Positions 45,224 through 54,337 of a stretch of 64,000 nt of DNA are shown one piece after another. This stretch comes from Caecibacteroides pullorum (GTDB taxonomy: Bacteria > Bacteroidota > Bacteroidia > Bacteroidales > Bacteroidaceae). Numbering within the stretch: position 1 is the stretch's first letter; the number at the start of each line of letters is the position of its first letter. The translations under genes and the position numbers were made by a program. The stretch is taken from assembly GCF_019239235.1 (NCBI RefSeq), contig NZ_JAAZTS010000014.1, positions 1 through 64,000 of the forward strand, given 5' to 3'. The notes below the pieces were generated by a model. The model searched no databases and had not been told where the DNA came from. It saw nothing but the letters and a program-made list of their open reading frames with translations.

Positions 45224-47548
45224 TTACAGCCGGCATCGTTTCAACCGCAGGCTGTTTGTCACCACGCTGACGCTGCTGAACGCCATGGCCGCCCCGGCTA
45301 TCATGGGGTTGAGCAGGAAGCCGCAGACGGGGTAGAGCACACCGGCGGCGACGGGCACACCTATTATATTATAGATGAAGGCCCAGAACAGATTCTGCCG
45401 GATGGTGCGCACGGTGAGGTGGGAGAGGCGCAGGGCTTCAGAGAGCTTGCCGAGGTCGCCCTTCAGCAAGGTGATGCCAGCTACGTCCATGGCGATGTCG
45501 CTGCCCGTACCCATGGCGATGCTCAGGTCAGCCTGTGCCAGGGCAGCGCTGTCGTTGATGCCGTCGCCCACCATTGCGACGGTTTTCCCCTCTTGTTGAA
45601 GGCGGCTGATGTAGGCTGCTTTTTCTTGTGGCAGCACGTTTGCGCGGTAGTGGCGGATGCCCGTTTGCGCGGCGATGGCGCGGGCAGTGGCTTCGTTGTC
45701 GCCCGTCAGCAGATGGACGTCGATGCCTTGGCGTTGCAGGCGGTGGATAGCTTGGGCTGAGGTGGGCTTCACGCGATCAGCGATGGCAGCTACGGCCAGG
45801 GCTTCGTGTTCATCGGCCAGCCAGATGACGGTTTGCGCTTCGGCTTCCAGGCGGTTGGCCTCCTGCGCTAGTTGCGGGTCAATGGTAATTCTCTGTTCTT
45901 CCAGCAGGCGACGGTTTCCGATGTAGTAGCGTGTACCGCCGACGCGACCGCGGATGCCTCGTCCCGTGAGGCTTTCAAATTCTTCAGTTGGAGAAATATT
46001 TTTTTCTAACTGGGGAAAAATATTTTCCCAGTAGCGGACAATAGCCTCGGCCAGCGGATGTTCGGAACGCTTCTCCAGTGCATGGAAGGCGGCGGCGTGG
46101 CGCTCGTCTTCGTGTCGCCAGCGGAGGATGGTCACCTGCGGACAGCCTTCGGTCACGGTGCCCGTCTTGTCCAGCACGACGGTGTCCACCCGGCGGGCGC
46201 GCTCCAGGCTCTCGGCGTCCTTGATGAGGATGCCCTGCTCGGCCCCCTTGCCGATGCCCACCATGATGGCCGTCGGTGTGGCCAGCCCCAGGGCGCAGGG
46301 GCAGGCGATGATGAGTACCGTCACCAGTGCCAGCAGGCCGTGGGTGAAGCCGTCGGTTGGAGCCAGCAGCACCCAACCGAGGAAGCTCAGCAGGGCAATG
46401 GCCATGATGGTGGGGACGAAGATACCTGCAATACGGTCCGCCAGCTTCTGCACAGGGGCTTTGCTGCCCTGTGCATCCTGTACGGCACAGATGATGTGGG
46501 CCAACAATGTATCGTGTCCCACCTGCTCGGCGCGGAAGACGAAGCTGCCCTTCTGGTTGATGGTGCCCGCCAGTACGCGGTCGCCTGCGCGCTTGCCCAC
46601 GGCCAGCGGTTCGCCGCTCAGCATGCTTTCGTCTACGTACGACTCGCCGCTTACCACCGTGCCGTCTACGGGCACGCGTTCGCCGGGCTTCACCAGAAGC
46701 AGATTGCCGACGGTGACCTTCTCCAATGGATAAGATTCTTTTAATGAAGAATGAGGAATGAAGAATGAAGAATTTCCTTGCGGACTGTCAGGTGCAGCGC
46801 AGCCTGATTCTTCATTCTTCATTCTTAATTCTTCATTTACCAGCGTTACCGTCTGTGGTTGTAGCCCCATCAGCTTCTTGATGGCATCGGCTGTCCGGCT
46901 CTTGGCGCGAGCCTCGAGCAAGCGGCCCAGTAGGATGAAGGCGATGATGACGGCCGAAGCTTCGAAATAGACGTGCGGTTCGATGCCCCGCGACCGCCAG
47001 AAGTCGGGGAAGAAGAGGTTGAATACGCTGAACAAGTAGGCGATGCCGGTGCTGACGGCCACCAGCGTGTCCATGTTGGCCGAGCGGTGCTTCAGCAGGC
47101 GCCAGGCGTTGGCGTAGAAGCCGCGGCCCAGGCCGAAGACTACGGGTGTGGCGAGCAGCCACATGGCGTAGTTGGCATAGGGCAGGTCCATGAAAGCCAT
47201 GCCGATGACGGCCACGGGCAGGGCGAGGGCGATGGCCCACACGGTGCGCCGTTTCAGCGCGCGGTATTGGCGCAGTTGTTCCGCTTCCTTGTCTTCCGCC
47301 TCCGAGGGTGCGGGTGTTTCCTGTTGGGGAGTCAGGCCGAATCCCACGGCCTCTACGGCCTGTTGCAGGGCTGCGGCATTGCAGGCCGACGGGTCGTAGG
47401 TCACCGTGGCTGTTGCTGTGGCCAGGTTGACAGCGGCCTGGACCACGCCCGGCTGCCGGCTCAAGGTCTTTTCCACGCGGGCGGAGCAGGCGGCGCAGCT
47501 CATGCCCTGTACATCGAAGTTCTGTTGGATGGTATGTTCGTTTTCCAT
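45224..47548 (-). CDS. copA: Copper-translocating P1B-type ATPase
   Basis: 774 residues. N-terminal HMA domain with [12 protein letters not shown] (about 14-25), eight membrane helices, the actuator loop ([12 protein letters not shown]), [10 protein letters not shown] ion-binding helix motif, DKTGTVTEG phosphorylation site, SEHPLAEAI (the P1B HP motif), and [14 protein letters not shown]. Exports Cu(I) from the cytoplasm. The actuator region carries an unusual in-frame insertion at residues about 238-269 that is encoded by a palindromic repeat element (46743-46837). Downstream of and codirectional with an HMA/AraC regulator. A -7-like TACCTTTG lies on the minus strand at 47588-47581 but I find no clear -33. 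Convergent with the response-regulator pseudogene, seven bases apart. Confidence 0.95.
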   Translation of the reverse strand: MENEHTIQQNFDVQGMSCAACSARVEKTLSRQPGVVQAAVNLATATATVTYDPSACNAAALQQAVEAVGFGLTPQQETPAPSEAEDKEAEQLRQYRALKRRTVWAIALALPVAVIGMAFMDLPYANYAMWLLATPVVFGLGRGFYANAWRLLKHRSANMDTLVAVSTGIAYLFSVFNLFFPDFWRSRGIEPHVYFEASAVIIAFILLGRLLEARAKSRTADAIKKLMGLQPQTVTLVNEELRMKNEESGCAAPDSPQGNSSFFIPHSSLKESYPLEKVTVGNLLLVKPGERVPVDGTVVSGESYVDESMLSGEPLAVGKRAGDRVLAGTINQKGSFVFRAEQVGHDTLLAHIICAVQDAQGSKAPVQKLADRIAGIFVPTIMAIALLSFLGWVLLAPTDGFTHGLLALVTVLIIACPCALGLATPTAIMVGIGKGAEQGILIKDAESLERARRVDTVVLDKTGTVTEGCPQVTILRWRHEDERHAAAFHALEKRSEHPLAEAIVRYWENIFPQLEKNISPTEEFESLTGRGIRGRVGGTRYYIGNRRLLEEQRITIDPQLAQEANRLEAEAQTVIWLADEHEALAVAAIADRVKPTSAQAIHRLQRQGIDVHLLTGDNEATARAIAAQTGIRHYRANVLPQEKAAYISRLQQEGKTVAMVGDGINDSAALAQADLSIAMGTGSDIAMDVAGITLLKGDLGKLSEALRLSHLTVRTIRQNLFWAFIYNIIGVPVAAGVLYPVCGFLLNPMIAGAAMAFSSVSVVTNSLRLKRCRL
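46743..46837. repeat. 95-bp palindromic repeat element inserted in frame in copA
   Basis: 31-base arms (46743-46773 and 46807-46837) pair at 29 of 31 positions around a 33-base centre. The arms are built of AATGAAG/GAATGAAGAAT units, the type of sequence otherwise found between genes. Read in the copA frame it encodes [20 protein letters not shown] and [10 protein letters not shown], residues that are absent from the usual CopA alignment between [11 protein letters not shown] and [10 protein letters not shown]. Confidence 0.85.
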
Positions 47549-47651
47549 TGCTGACGGTTGGTTTTGGTGTTTACGTCTGCAAAGGTATGGCGGACTTCCC
47601 AGTCGGTTGTTATGGAATTCGGGGAATAAGTTATAAGATTGTGTCTTTATC

Positions 47652-48230
47652 TCAGATTTCGTCCAGCGGCCTGCGACGTTTCTCTTTCTGTTGCCTGAAT
47701 TGCGTGGGGGTGAGGCCTGTCACGCTCTTGAACTGCGCGCTCAGGTAAGCGGTGCTCGAGTAGCCCAAGCGGTCGGCTATCTCGTTCAACGTCAGTTCGC
47801 CATAGGTCAGCAGCTCTTTGGCTCGCTCTATTTTCTGGGCGATGACATACTTCTCGACGGTGGTGCCTGTGGCTTCGGAGAACAGCTTGCTCAGTGTGCC
47901 GTAGTCTTTGCCGAGGGCGTGGGCCAAGTAGTCGGACAGGTTGGTCTGAAGGGGCGCATCCGTGGGCTGGTGAATGAGGCCGACGATGAGGTCCTTCATC
48001 TGTTGCACCGTCTGCATCCGGCGATCGTCTATCAGTTCGAATTCTAAGGTTTCCAACGTTTCCTTTACCCGCAGACGGAGGTCGGGTGTCAGCTCTTCGG
48101 CGGTGACGGCGATACCCAGCTCCACAGACAGCGGATGCAGGCCCAGCGTGCGCAGGGCGTTGTCCACGGCCAGGATGCAGCGGTGGCATACCATGTTCTT
48201 GATGTGTAGCGTATGGCTTTCGTCTGTCAT
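47652..48230 (-). CDS. AraC-type regulator with HMA-like metal-binding N-terminus
   Basis: 192 residues from [15 protein letters not shown] (ATG at 48230); the longer upstream frame runs through the promoter and is rejected. The first about 75 residues look like an HMA ferredoxin-like fold with a CxxC ([17 protein letters not shown]) and [12 protein letters not shown] linker follows, then an AraC helix-turn-helix pair at about 110-190 ([13 protein letters not shown]-like segment; [28 protein letters not shown]). No sugar-binding AraC domain. It lies just upstream of copA on the same strand. I infer a copper- or thiophilic-metal-sensing activator of copA. Its own promoter is at 48254-48285. 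Confidence 0.82.
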   Translation of the reverse strand: MTDESHTLHIKNMVCHRCILAVDNALRTLGLHPLSVELGIAVTAEELTPDLRLRVKETLETLEFELIDDRRMQTVQQMKDLIVGLIHQPTDAPLQTNLSDYLAHALGKDYGTLSKLFSEATGTTVEKYVIAQKIERAKELLTYGELTLNEIADRLGYSSTAYLSAQFKSVTGLTPTQFRQQKEKRRRPLDEI

Positions 48231-48253
48231 CGGGATGCAATACTTTGTTGTTG

Positions 48254-48285
48254 CAAAGGTAGTGAAAGGTGAGCGCAGAAACAAA
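48254..48285 (-). promoter_or_regulatory. Composite promoter of the HMA/AraC regulator
   Basis: On the minus strand: TTTG (48285-48282), 20-base spacer, TACCTTTG (48261-48254). Just upstream lies an inverted repeat TTGAAAAC/GTTTTCA. The spacer agrees at 18 of 20 positions with that of the trxA promoter (58270-58301), and the layout recurs at 61305-61335. Confidence 0.75.
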
Positions 48286-48459
48286 TTGAAAACGTGGTTT
48301 TCATTTGTTTTTGCCGAACCGCCTCCTGCCTTTGCAAAAGGTGAATGCAATAGACGGCTGAGTTGGCAATGAAAATGAAAGTTAAATGTCCGAGAAACTT
48401 CGGGAAACGTTTCATCCTTTCACCACAAATCCTTTCCTTTGTAGGAAAAACATCCCGAC

Positions 48460-49341
48460 ATGAAAAAACTGTTTCCTTTTGTCTTGCTCTGCTTGGCGTT
48501 GCTGTCGCTCGGGCTGGGTGCCTGTTCCGATAAAGATGACAGTGTTCCACGTATCCAACTGGCGTATGAAAACCCGAATGAAGTTTTCGATAACGAAAAC
48601 CCTTGTATCTCTCTGTGGGCTTTTGAGACGACCGACCGTGTGTATCTCATACAGGGTGGTGACGGGAATTTCCGTTTGGAGATTAGCAACGACGAGGTAG
48701 TGCAGGCCCGTTGCGAAGGAAGCAAGCTCTTTATCCGTCCGCTGAAGGCCGGAAAGGCGGAAGTCCTTATCCGTGACGGTTACGGATGGGATTATCTTTT
48801 GTCGGTCACAGTGGGTTTTCCCTATTATCTCTATGGCGTGATAGACAACCGCGTGATGTTGCAGGGCGCAGGGCTGACCGATGAAGAGAAGAGCGCGCTG
48901 GAGCAGGAGATGCTGGGGGCTTCTTCGGGGCCTGCCGTCGTCAAGGGTTATACGTTGGTCTATCAGAACGAAGCGATGAATGCGGGACAGCTGGTTATCG
49001 GTTCTTCGCGCTATGTCTTCGATGCTTCGGCCGAGCCCATCGGACTCGAAGACCCTCTGGAGCTCAATGTGCGGACGACTGACGGTTTTGCACGCAAGTT
49101 TTTCTTCGAACGCTTCACGCCCGTCCGTCTGTCGTCGGGCAACCATTCGGACGAACTGTTTTTGAGCGAGTCCAATGGCGGCGTTTCGCCTGATACGCGT
49201 CATTTCAATTCGGCTCCCCACTTCCGTTGTGTGGTTTCGGACCGTACTTCTCTCTATCGGGAACGTTATCCGGCGTTGGAGCATGCCTATCATGTGCAGG
49301 TGGTCATTGAACAATATGAAGGATTGACCTCCGAAGAATAA
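48460..49341 (+). CDS. Lipoprotein of unknown function
   Basis: 293 residues. Signal peptide MKKLFPFVLLCLALLSLG with lipobox LGAC, followed by SDKDDS. The N-terminal third is beta-rich (VYLIQGGDGNFRLEISND; LKAGKAEVLIRDGYGWDYLL), similar in feel to Ig-like or BACON-like modules but not assigned. I do not recognise the C-terminal two thirds. Not in an evident operon: the regulator upstream is divergent and biotin ligase downstream is convergent, with a tandem repeat array between. Confidence 0.7.
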   Translation: MKKLFPFVLLCLALLSLGLGACSDKDDSVPRIQLAYENPNEVFDNENPCISLWAFETTDRVYLIQGGDGNFRLEISNDEVVQARCEGSKLFIRPLKAGKAEVLIRDGYGWDYLLSVTVGFPYYLYGVIDNRVMLQGAGLTDEEKSALEQEMLGASSGPAVVKGYTLVYQNEAMNAGQLVIGSSRYVFDASAEPIGLEDPLELNVRTTDGFARKFFFERFTPVRLSSGNHSDELFLSESNGGVSPDTRHFNSAPHFRCVVSDRTSLYRERYPALEHAYHVQVVIEQYEGLTSEE

Positions 49342-49388
49342 AGTCTCCGGCCTCGGGCCGAAGGGATTGTATGGAAGAATTTCGGGCC

Positions 49389-49593
49389 GTCGGACATTCC
49401 GCCGGGCTGTCCCAACGCTCGGAGAAGCCGTCGGACATTCCGCCGGACTGTCCTAACGCTCGGAGAAGCCGTCGGACTTTCCGCCTGGCTGTCCCAACGC
49501 TCGGAGAAGCCGTCGGACATTCCACCTGGCTGTCCCAACGCTCGGAGAAGCCGTCGGACATTCCGCCGGACTGTCCGAACGCTCGGAGACCCC
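49389..49593. repeat. Five-copy 41-bp tandem repeat
   Basis: Units start at 49389, 49430, 49471, 49512 and 49553, each beginning GTCGGACATTCC (one copy GTCGGACTTTCC) and ending CTCGGAGAAGCC (last copy GAGACCCC). They differ at a few positions, mostly in the middle (CCGGGCTG / CCGGACTG / CCTGGCTG). There are no spacers. The gap between the lipoprotein and the convergent biotin ligase gene is filled by it. Confidence 0.95.
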
Positions 49594-49622
49594 GGAGAAC
49601 AGTTTTCTTGACATTTCCGGTA

Positions 49623-50420
49623 TCAGAGGATGTATTGCACCTCCTTGAAGAGGTAGCGGCGCAAGCGTCCCGCCTCGTCTTGCAGGACGAAGCGTCCGTC
49701 CGGCTCCACGTCGGCCAGGCGGGCTAGGAAGCGTCCGTCGGCATCTTCGTAGGGGTGCAGACCCTCGCGGCGGAAGAGGGCGTCGGCGTATCGGCGGGCA
49801 ATGGAGGCGGCAAAGCGTCCGTCGGTGTCGCGGCGCAGGGCTTCGTAATAGGTGTGCAGGCGGCGCAGGAAGCCGTCGAGGACGGTCGGCGCGTCGTAAT
49901 CACGGCCCGTAATCTGCTTCAGCGAAACGGGGTTGGGCGCGGGGCTGCGGAAGACGGTCTGGTTCAGGTTGATGCCGATGCCGGGGATGCAGCGGCCGAT
50001 GCGGTTGCCCTCCAGTACATTCTCGATGAGCATGCCGCAAATCTTTTTCTCGTGCCAGTAGATGTCGTTGGGCCATTTGATGGAGATGCCTTCCGTGTAG
50101 GTGTCCAGCTCTTCCTTGACGGCCAGCGAGACAATCTGCGACAGGACGAACTGGCGGCGTGCCTCGACGAAACGGGGATAGAGCATGGTGCTGAACAGGA
50201 GGTTCTGCCCGGCTTCGGACTCCCACGAGTTGCCGCGTTGGCCCTTGCCCGACGTCTGGAAGCGGGCGGTGACGGTAGTATATTCGGCAGGGGCGGATGG
50301 GGCGTTGTCGCACAGGTCGCTCAAGTAACGGTTGGTCGAGTCGGTTTCTTCCAGCCCGATGATTGGGAAGGAGGGTTGTTCGGAAGTTGCTGTCATTTTG
50401 GTCTTGTACGTAAAATTCAT
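49623..50420 (-). CDS. birA: Biotin--[acetyl-CoA-carboxylase] ligase, monofunctional
   Basis: About 265 residues from MNFTYKTKMTATSEQ (Met at 50396 is an alternative; the longer frame overlaps yraN and is rejected). Catalytic-domain motifs: DSTNRYL, TSGKGQRGNSWES (biotinyl-AMP loop), ISIKWPNDIYW, and GIGINLNQ. No N-terminal HTH, so it modifies biotin-dependent carboxylases without acting as a repressor. Starts six bases after the yraN stop. Confidence 0.93.
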   Translation of the reverse strand: MNFTYKTKMTATSEQPSFPIIGLEETDSTNRYLSDLCDNAPSAPAEYTTVTARFQTSGKGQRGNSWESEAGQNLLFSTMLYPRFVEARRQFVLSQIVSLAVKEELDTYTEGISIKWPNDIYWHEKKICGMLIENVLEGNRIGRCIPGIGINLNQTVFRSPAPNPVSLKQITGRDYDAPTVLDGFLRRLHTYYEALRRDTDGRFAASIARRYADALFRREGLHPYEDADGRFLARLADVEPDGRFVLQDEAGRLRRYLFKEVQYIL

Positions 50421-50425
50421 TAATT

Positions 50426-50791
50426 TCAGAATTGTGGCGGATAGAAAGCATTCTCCAGATGCTCGATCTGGAACGGAGGCCGGTCGCCGACGGCCGTGAC
50501 GATGTCGAAGCGGACGGGCAGATCGATACCAAAATGCTTGATATAGGCATCGGCTGCCACGACAATGTGGCGCACCTTTCGCCAATCCACGGCCTCCTGC
50601 GGCTCCTTGTACTCGGTGTTGGTGCGGGTCTTCACCTCGACCACCACCAGCTCGCCTTCGTGCATGGCCACGATGTCCAGCTCCAGGCGGTTCTTGCGCC
50701 AGTTGCGGTGGAGTATCGTGTAGCCCTGGCGCTCCAGATAGGCTGCTACAGCGTCTTCGCCTTCCTTACCCAGTCTGTTGTGTGCTGCCAT
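50426..50791 (-). CDS. YraN family (UPF0102) endonuclease-like protein
   Basis: 121 residues from MAAHNRLGKEGEDAV; an ATG 30 bases upstream would add a lysine-rich leader. PD-(D/E)XK-type fold: Glu in GKEGEDAVAAYLE, Asp in RLELDIVAMHEG, Glu and Lys in VVVEVKTRTN. Function in the cell is unsettled; it may act on branched DNA. Operon with birA. Confidence 0.9.
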   Translation of the reverse strand: MAAHNRLGKEGEDAVAAYLERQGYTILHRNWRKNRLELDIVAMHEGELVVVEVKTRTNTEYKEPQEAVDWRKVRHIVVAADAYIKHFGIDLPVRFDIVTAVGDRPPFQIEHLENAFYPPQF

Positions 50792-50876
50792 ATTGCCTTC
50801 TTTTTTCTTCTTGGGAGACAAATTTACGCTTTTTCTGCTTTGAAATTACAGCAGGAACACTAATTTTGCAGGAAAT

Positions 50877-51110
50877 ATGAGAAAGAGAGACAAAACGTGT
50901 GCGAAAGCAACGCCCGACGAGCCCAAACGCGAACAGCGCATCGTGTGCCTGATGAGCGAAGAGGAACTGCGGATTGTAGACCGTTATCTGGAGAAGTACA
51001 AGATAACCAACAAATCGCGCTGGTTCAGGGAAACTATTCTCATGTTCATCCACAAGAATATGGAGGAAGACTATCCGACCCTCTTCGGCGAGCACGACAT
51101 GAGACGGTAA
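50877..51110 (+). CDS. Small ribbon-helix-helix-like protein
   Basis: 77 residues. REQRIVCLMSEEELRIVDRY followed by NKSRWFRETILMFIH has the strand-helix-helix pattern of CopG/MobB-type RHH DNA-binding proteins. The N-terminus is basic. I have no specific name for it. It may autoregulate or be a conserved Bacteroidales orphan. It lies 70 bases before tadA; the gap contains repeated TTAACTTCTT units. Divergent from yraN. Confidence 0.7.
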   Translation: MRKRDKTCAKATPDEPKREQRIVCLMSEEELRIVDRYLEKYKITNKSRWFRETILMFIHKNMEEDYPTLFGEHDMRR

Positions 51111-51179
51111 TTTGTCAGCAAGCAAATGTATCGGCTTTAACTTCTTTAACTTCCCTAACTTCTTTAACTCCTGACCAAT

Positions 51180-51611
51180 ATGGACGACCAATTCTACATG
51201 AAGCAGGCTTTGGCCGAAGCACGGAAGGCGGCTGAGCGCGACGAAGTGCCCGTCGGTGCAGTCGTGGTATGCAAGGACCGCATCATTGCTCGTGCCCACA
51301 ATCTGACCGAAACCCTGACAGACGTGACAGCCCATGCGGAGATGCAGGCTATTACAGCCGCGGCGTCGGCTCTCGGCGGCAAGTATCTGAACGAATGTAC
51401 GCTCTATGTAACGGTGGAACCGTGTGTGATGTGTGCCGGTGCCATCGCTTGGGCGCAGACAGGCCGTCTCGTCTTTGGCACTGCGGACGAAAAGCGGGGC
51501 TATCAGCGCTATGCGCCGCAAGCCCTCCATCCTAAAACGGTGGTAGTGAAAGGCGTGATGGCCGACGAGTGTGCCGCCCTGATGAAAGAATTCTTCCAAC
51601 GGAAACGGTGA
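51180..51611 (+). CDS. tadA: tRNA-specific adenosine deaminase
   Basis: 143 residues. Cytidine-deaminase fold with zinc ligands in AHAEMQAI (His, and catalytic Glu) and EPCVMCAGAI (two Cys). N-terminal MDDQFYMKQALAEARKAA is the usual TadA start. Deaminates A34 to inosine in tRNA-Arg(ACG). Confidence 0.95.
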   Translation: MDDQFYMKQALAEARKAAERDEVPVGAVVVCKDRIIARAHNLTETLTDVTAHAEMQAITAAASALGGKYLNECTLYVTVEPCVMCAGAIAWAQTGRLVFGTADEKRGYQRYAPQALHPKTVVVKGVMADECAALMKEFFQRKR

Positions 51612-51685
51612 AGTGGGGGGATAGTTGGCGTTAACGGTTAGTGTTAGCTTCTAATTTTCCGGTCTGTTAAATGGAAAAGCATCAA

Positions 51686-52381
51686 TTAAAAGTGGGGAAA
51701 CGAATAGCCGATTGACAGGAATACGCTCTGACTTAACTCTCTCTTTGGCACATAGAATTTCTGTCCATTGGCCAACGTAATATTTCTGCGCCCGGAATAG
51801 TAGTCAAGATTGGAGAGGTAATATCCTCCTCTGAGTATGAAACGGCCAATGGCAAAGTTGACGGAAGCTCTTGCGTTCCAGTAGAACCACTGGAGCCCTT
51901 TATTGGGAAATCGTCGGTAATCTACGGTTTGACTGACTGACCCAGCAAATTCCTTGATTTCATACGTTAAAGAGTTTCGAAATGGGCATGCCAGACTGAG
52001 GCCAGGCTCTATCTGGAAGCAAAGGCGATAATCGTTGTCCGTACTTTCCCAGACGGTGGGAGATTTCAAAACTACAGACGGCTTGAATATGATCCATCGG
52101 ATGTTCCTTTCATTGTCTGTGAGTTCAGCCTTCTGTCCGTCAATGGTGGTCTGACGACTCGGTTGGTTGTATTGGCTGGTTAATTCCAATCCAAATGCCA
52201 CCCCGAGATACTTATGGAAAAGCCAGCTTACGGATGGCTCAAGTTGCCATGCTGGTTCGTTATTGAGATAGAGTCCTCCGTATAGGTCTGCTGTGAAGGT
52301 CGGTTTATCGTCTTGGGCATGTACGGCAGTTCCGCAGCACAATAATAGTAGAGCAGTTAAAATTATCGAATGTTTAGTCAT
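51686..52381 (-). CDS. Predicted outer-membrane beta-barrel protein
   Basis: 231 residues. Signal peptide MTKHSIILTALLLLCCGTAV ending HAQDD. The remainder alternates hydrophobic and polar residues as in a small beta-barrel (TADLYGGLYLNNEP; RFILRGGYYLSNLDYY) and ends with aromatic F (SIGYSFPHF), which suits barrel-assembly recognition. Function unknown. Downstream of the DUF4834 gene by 16 bases, thus likely the last gene of the psd operon, though its codon use is more AT-rich. Confidence 0.75.
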   Translation of the reverse strand: MTKHSIILTALLLLCCGTAVHAQDDKPTFTADLYGGLYLNNEPAWQLEPSVSWLFHKYLGVAFGLELTSQYNQPSRQTTIDGQKAELTDNERNIRWIIFKPSVVLKSPTVWESTDNDYRLCFQIEPGLSLACPFRNSLTYEIKEFAGSVSQTVDYRRFPNKGLQWFYWNARASVNFAIGRFILRGGYYLSNLDYYSGRRNITLANGQKFYVPKRELSQSVFLSIGYSFPHF

Positions 52382-52397
52382 TCCCGTCTTTTCAGTA

Positions 52398-52691
52398 TTA
52401 TTCCTTTATCTCTTCAAAGTCTACATACTCTCCGTCATCCTTGGAGAAGATACGTTCCTTATGTTTGATGTGTATTTCACCTTCTTCGGGGCGGATGCCG
52501 TCGGTCGTGTCGGTCGAGGTACGTGATGATTGCCGGTTGTCTCCGTAAAATGTATAGCTTCGGAAGTCCTGCGAAGACGTTTTTTTCCGTCCGAGTCCGA
52601 AGATGCCGCGTACAATACTACCGATAATACTGAGACCGATAATCAGTATTGCTATAATGAGTATAAACAGAAATCCTAAGAAATGTAACAT
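52398..52691 (-). CDS. DUF4834-like small membrane protein
   Basis: 97 residues: one strongly hydrophobic N-terminal segment (FLFILIIAILIIGLSIIGSI) then a basic/polar tail ending in acidic EEGEIHIKHKERIF. It resembles the DUF4834 family conserved next to pssA in Bacteroides; function unknown. Lies between pssA and the barrel protein on the same strand. Confidence 0.7.
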   Translation of the reverse strand: MLHFLGFLFILIIAILIIGLSIIGSIVRGIFGLGRKKTSSQDFRSYTFYGDNRQSSRTSTDTTDGIRPEEGEIHIKHKERIFSKDDGEYVDFEEIKE

Positions 52692-52754
52692 GTGTATTGA
52701 GTGTTTAAGTTGGTTCTGATAACACTACTACAACAATCGTGCCAGACGGAAAGT

Positions 52755-53462
52755 TTATTTCTTCCGGCCGGTAAACCATGACAGCAGGATGTACCAGACA
52801 ATGCAGGTGGCAAAACCGCGCACTTGCAAGGTCGCTAGGAAGTAGATGCAGAGCAGCAGGAAGATGAAGCTCACTTTGTTGTCCTTCCACGACAGGTTCT
52901 TGAACTTCAGTGAGAACATCGGAATCTCCGATACCAGCAGCCAAGAGAAGAGGCAGACCAGTGCCAGCAGTCCGAGCGGATGAACACTGCCGCCGGTCAG
53001 TATCGGATGGTAGCCCGCTACGAGCGAGGCCCAGAACAACGCGTTGGCAGGCACAGGCAGACCGATGAAAGAAGTCGTCTGGCGCGTATCGTTGTTAAAC
53101 TTCGCCAGGCGCAGGGCCGAGAATACGGAGATGAGGAAAGCCGAGTAGGGAAGCCAGGTCGCCGTGCCTTCCATATAAGCGGGGTAAGGCATCTCCTTAA
53201 ACAGGGAGAAGACGATGAGCGACGGTGCCACGCCGAAGCTGATGTCGTCGGCCAACGAATCCAAATCTTTGCCGATAGGGGAATGTGCATCCAGCGCACG
53301 TGCGGCCAATCCGTCGAAAAAGTCGAACACGGCACTGATGATGATAAACAGCAGCGCCAGTTCGTAGCGGCTTTCGAAGGCCATCACGCCGGCGATGCAG
53401 CCCGAAAACAAGTTCAGGCAGGTCAGTGCGTTAGGAATATGTCGGGTGATGCAGTTAGCCAT
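52755..53462 (-). CDS. pssA: CDP-diacylglycerol--serine O-phosphatidyltransferase
   Basis: 235 residues with about seven helices. The CDP-alcohol phosphatidyltransferase signature is complete: FDFFDGLAARALDA, then GKDLDSLADD (D-G-AAR-G-D-D pattern). Makes phosphatidylserine at the inner membrane, the substrate for the decarboxylase encoded ten bases upstream. Confidence 0.94.
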   Translation of the reverse strand: MANCITRHIPNALTCLNLFSGCIAGVMAFESRYELALLFIIISAVFDFFDGLAARALDAHSPIGKDLDSLADDISFGVAPSLIVFSLFKEMPYPAYMEGTATWLPYSAFLISVFSALRLAKFNNDTRQTTSFIGLPVPANALFWASLVAGYHPILTGGSVHPLGLLALVCLFSWLLVSEIPMFSLKFKNLSWKDNKVSFIFLLLCIYFLATLQVRGFATCIVWYILLSWFTGRKK

Positions 53463-53472
53463 AACTTGGATA

Positions 53473-54159
53473 TTATTTTAGTTTGGCAATGACAGTTTGG
53501 TTACCCGTTGTCAATTGCCCCAGTTTGACAAGTACTTCTGTTCCTAAAGGCAGGTAAACATCTACACGAGAACCAAACTTGATGAAGCCCATATGTTCAT
53601 CGATGTAGCATTCTTCGCCCGTCTCGGCATAGGTGACGATACGGCGTGCCATGGCTCCAGCTATCTGGCGTGCCATTACTTCTATGCCTTCGGGAGTTTC
53701 GATGACTACCATCGAGCGCTCGTTGTCCGTACTGGCTTTGGGCAGCCACGCTTTCATGAATTTGCCGTTTTGGTGTCCCACTTTCTTGATGGTGCCGTCT
53801 ACGGGATACCAGTTAGCGTGTACGTTGACCAGACTCATGAAGATAGAAATCATCAGACGACGGTCGTGAAAATATTCGTTTTCCTCGACTTCTTCAATAA
53901 CTACAATTTTCCCGTCGGCAGGGGCTACTACGACCTTTTCAGTGTCTTGACCGAAAAGGCGAATTGGGCAGCGGAAGAAATTTACCAATATGCCGTATAC
54001 GATAAGACTGATGGCTCCGACAATATAAAATGGAACTTTGTTATTTAGTCCGAAATATAAGGCGGAGTTGACTACCAATAGCAGCAACAGGCTTCCGATC
54101 AGTGTGTGAGTCCCCTCACGGTGTATACGTATTTTTTTTAGTCTTTTTAGTCTGCCCAT
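53473..54159 (-). CDS. psd: Phosphatidylserine decarboxylase, short (archaeal-like) type
   Basis: 228 residues. N-terminal membrane segments ([29 protein letters not shown]). [13 protein letters not shown], the His-containing [19 protein letters not shown], and the self-cleavage site Gly-Ser in [12 protein letters not shown], where Ser becomes the pyruvoyl group. Converts phosphatidylserine to phosphatidylethanolamine. First gene of the psd-pssA operon; promoter at 54205-54235. Confidence 0.94.
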   Translation of the reverse strand: MGRLKRLKKIRIHREGTHTLIGSLLLLLVVNSALYFGLNNKVPFYIVGAISLIVYGILVNFFRCPIRLFGQDTEKVVVAPADGKIVVIEEVEENEYFHDRRLMISIFMSLVNVHANWYPVDGTIKKVGHQNGKFMKAWLPKASTDNERSMVVIETPEGIEVMARQIAGAMARRIVTYAETGEECYIDEHMGFIKFGSRVDVYLPLGTEVLVKLGQLTTGNQTVIAKLK

Positions 54160-54204
54160 GTAAACCCGCGTTTATAGAGTTGTTTTGGAATTAGTAATTA
54201 CTTG

Positions 54205-54235
54205 CAAAAATAGGGCTATTTTAAAAATCTAACAA
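54205..54235 (-). promoter_or_regulatory. Promoter of the psd-pssA operon
   Basis: On the minus strand: TTG (54235-54233), 20-base spacer, TATTTTTG (54212-54205), about 45 bases before the psd start. Confidence 0.7.
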
Positions 54236-54281
54236 GAATTTGGGAAAGAAATGCGTCTACAAGTAATTTTTTGAGGATTAT

Positions 54282-54313
54282 TTTGGCTGAAAAATGGATA
54301 GATTGTACCTTTA
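54282..54313 (+). promoter_or_regulatory. Promoter of dnaE
   Basis: TTTG at 54282-54285, 20-base spacer, TACCTTTA at 54306-54313, with a strong ribosome binding site AAAGGAGA (54326-54333) before the ATG at 54338. The purine-rich site decides the start against the in-frame TTG at 54323. Confidence 0.72.
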
Positions 54314-54337
54314 TGCTCCAATTTGAAAGGAGATTTT

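Noticed and set aside
46058-46744. 228-codon plus-strand frame opposite copA
   Set aside because: Antisense shadow; copA has all P-type ATPase motifs on the other strand.
49389-49593. CRISPR-like array
   Set aside because: Units abut directly with no spacers, and there are no cas genes.
49371-49727. 118-codon frame and similar minus-strand frames over the 41-bp repeats
   Set aside because: The frames come from the tandem repeat; no start signals, and they overlap biotin ligase.
50421-50585. N-terminal extension of biotin ligase
   Set aside because: The extension is a frame-shifted reading of yraN and contains no family sequence; Met at 50420 or 50396 fits the family.
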